Below, one piece after another: positions 4,469-5,088 of a stretch of DNA of 5,088 nt. Made by a program: the position numbers and the translations under genes. The DNA lies in NCBI GenBank assembly GCA_002297865.1, contig DBKX01000033.1, positions 1 to 5,088 on the forward strand. The letters are read 5' to 3'. Positions within the stretch are counted from its first letter, which is position 1; each line of letters begins with the position of its first letter. This stretch comes from Lachnoclostridium sp. UBA739. GTDB lineage: Bacteria > Bacillota_A > Clostridia > Lachnospirales > Lachnospiraceae. The notes beneath the pieces were generated by a model. The model ran no database searches, was not told the origin of the DNA, and worked only from the letters and a program-made list of their open reading frames with translations.

Positions 4469-5011
4469 ATGCATATCAAATTAGAGGATAGTATCGCAAT
4501 GTTTATTGATTATCAAGAAAAGCTAGTGCCAGCGATTCATAATCATGAACAAATTATTCAGAAAGCGACACAACTTTTGACAGGATTAAAAACGGTTGGA
4601 TGCCCAGTGATTTTTACACAACAGTATACTAAGGGATTGGGAATGACAGTGCCGGAACTAGTAGAACTTGAAGATGAGTTTCAATACTTTGAGAAGATAA
4701 CTTATAGCTGCTTAGATACAGAGGAAATAAAGAAAGAATTAGAGAAACAGAACAAAAAGACTGTTATATTAGCTGGATTAGAGACCCATATCTGTGTGAT
4801 GCAGACAGCGAGAGATTTGATTGCAAGTGGCTATCAAGTGTGTATCGTGGCAGACTGTGTGGGTTCTAGAACTGAGTTTAACTATCAAGTTGGAATGGAA
4901 CGAATGAAACAGGAAGGTGTTTATGTAACTTCGGTGGAATCCGTTTTGTTTGAATTACTTGTGAAGGCGGGAACTCCTGAGTTTAAGACAATTTCAAAAT
5001 TAATCAAATAA
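4469..5011 (+). CDS. Isochorismatase-family cysteine hydrolase (YcaC-like)
   Basis: Cytoplasmic hydrolase of the isochorismatase-like superfamily, 180 residues, a normal length for the single-domain YcaC-like group. The catalytic triad can be read: Asp14 in MFIDYQEKL, Lys76 in YFEKITYSC, and nucleophile Cys109 in LAGLETHICVMQTARDL. The G-L-E-T-H-I-C segment and VADCVGSR (127-134) match the family. The substrate cannot be predicted; members include isochorismatase, nicotinamidase and other amidases, and many are uncharacterised. No isochorismate pathway gene is nearby, so a siderophore role is not supported. The start at 4469 is set by AGGAG at 4457-4461; an ATG at 4448 would add seven residues. 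It appears to be a single-gene unit, with its own promoter at 4402-4430 and a strong terminator directly after the stop. Confidence 0.92.
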   Translation: MHIKLEDSIAMFIDYQEKLVPAIHNHEQIIQKATQLLTGLKTVGCPVIFTQQYTKGLGMTVPELVELEDEFQYFEKITYSCLDTEEIKKELEKQNKKTVILAGLETHICVMQTARDLIASGYQVCIVADCVGSRTEFNYQVGMERMKQEGVYVTSVESVLFELLVKAGTPEFKTISKLIK

Positions 5012-5064
5012 AAAGAAAGACGTTTCAATCTTGTATGCAAAAGTTGAAACGTCTTTCTTTTTTT
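5011..5064 (+). terminator. Very strong intrinsic terminator after the hydrolase gene
   Basis: AAAAGAAAGACGTTTCAA (5011-5028) pairs perfectly over 18 bp with 5044-5061 around a 15-nt loop, and the T run continues to 5064. The upstream arm is A-rich, so it could also stop transcription arriving from the right on the minus strand. The stem begins at the last base of the TAA stop codon. Confidence 0.93.
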
Positions 5065-5088
5065 ATCTTATAGACTAACTATGTCAAG

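Noticed and set aside
1..5088. CRISPR array, insertion sequence or large direct repeats
   Set aside because: No regularly spaced repeats, transposase frame or terminal inverted repeats with a transposase were found by reading the window.

Overview
The window reads as low-GC, Gram-positive Firmicutes DNA, most likely an anaerobic, spore-forming Clostridia (Lachnospiraceae-like) genome. This rests on the AT-rich composition, strong AGGAG-type Shine-Dalgarno (SD) sites, a stage-0 sporulation sigma factor, and the Firmicutes gene order cysS-mrnC-rlmB-sigH. The genus is an inference. Every gene seen is on the + strand.

The first half (1-2521) is housekeeping. It holds the 3' end of cysteinyl-tRNA synthetase, the Mini-III RNase gene overlapping it by 16 nt, the RlmB-type 23S rRNA 2'-O-methyltransferase, the sigma-H gene, and a tRNA-Thr(GGT) that begins one base after the sigH stop codon. 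An intrinsic terminator at 2491-2521 closes the unit. The genes share a theme of tRNA charging, rRNA maturation and modification, and growth-phase transcription. Between rlmB and sigH lies a perfect 15-bp hairpin without a U-tract. The yacP/rae1 gene found there in Bacillus is absent. The rpmG-secE-nusG genes that often follow sigH are also not here.

The middle (2522-3020) holds no intact recognised gene. It contains a weak 44-codon ORF with an SD-like site, a dyad, a strong extended -10 promoter at 2764-2792, and an untranslatable remnant of the C-terminus of a GH19-type chitinase/lysozyme. The remnant's stop codon overlaps the SD of the next gene. That gene, at 3021-3827, encodes a lipoprotein with a C-terminal domain resembling DUF3298 (the domain of RsiV, a lysozyme-sensing anti-sigma factor, and of PdaC).

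The last part (3891-5064) holds a small cupin protein with an Asn/Gln-rich N-terminus and no visible SD, then an isochorismatase-family hydrolase. The hydrolase has its own well-formed promoter and a very strong 18-bp intrinsic terminator. No CRISPR array, insertion sequence or complete mobile element is seen. The most unusual points are the hydrolase remnant beside an RsiV-like lipoprotein, the sigH/tRNA junction, and the unexplained rlmB-sigH hairpin.
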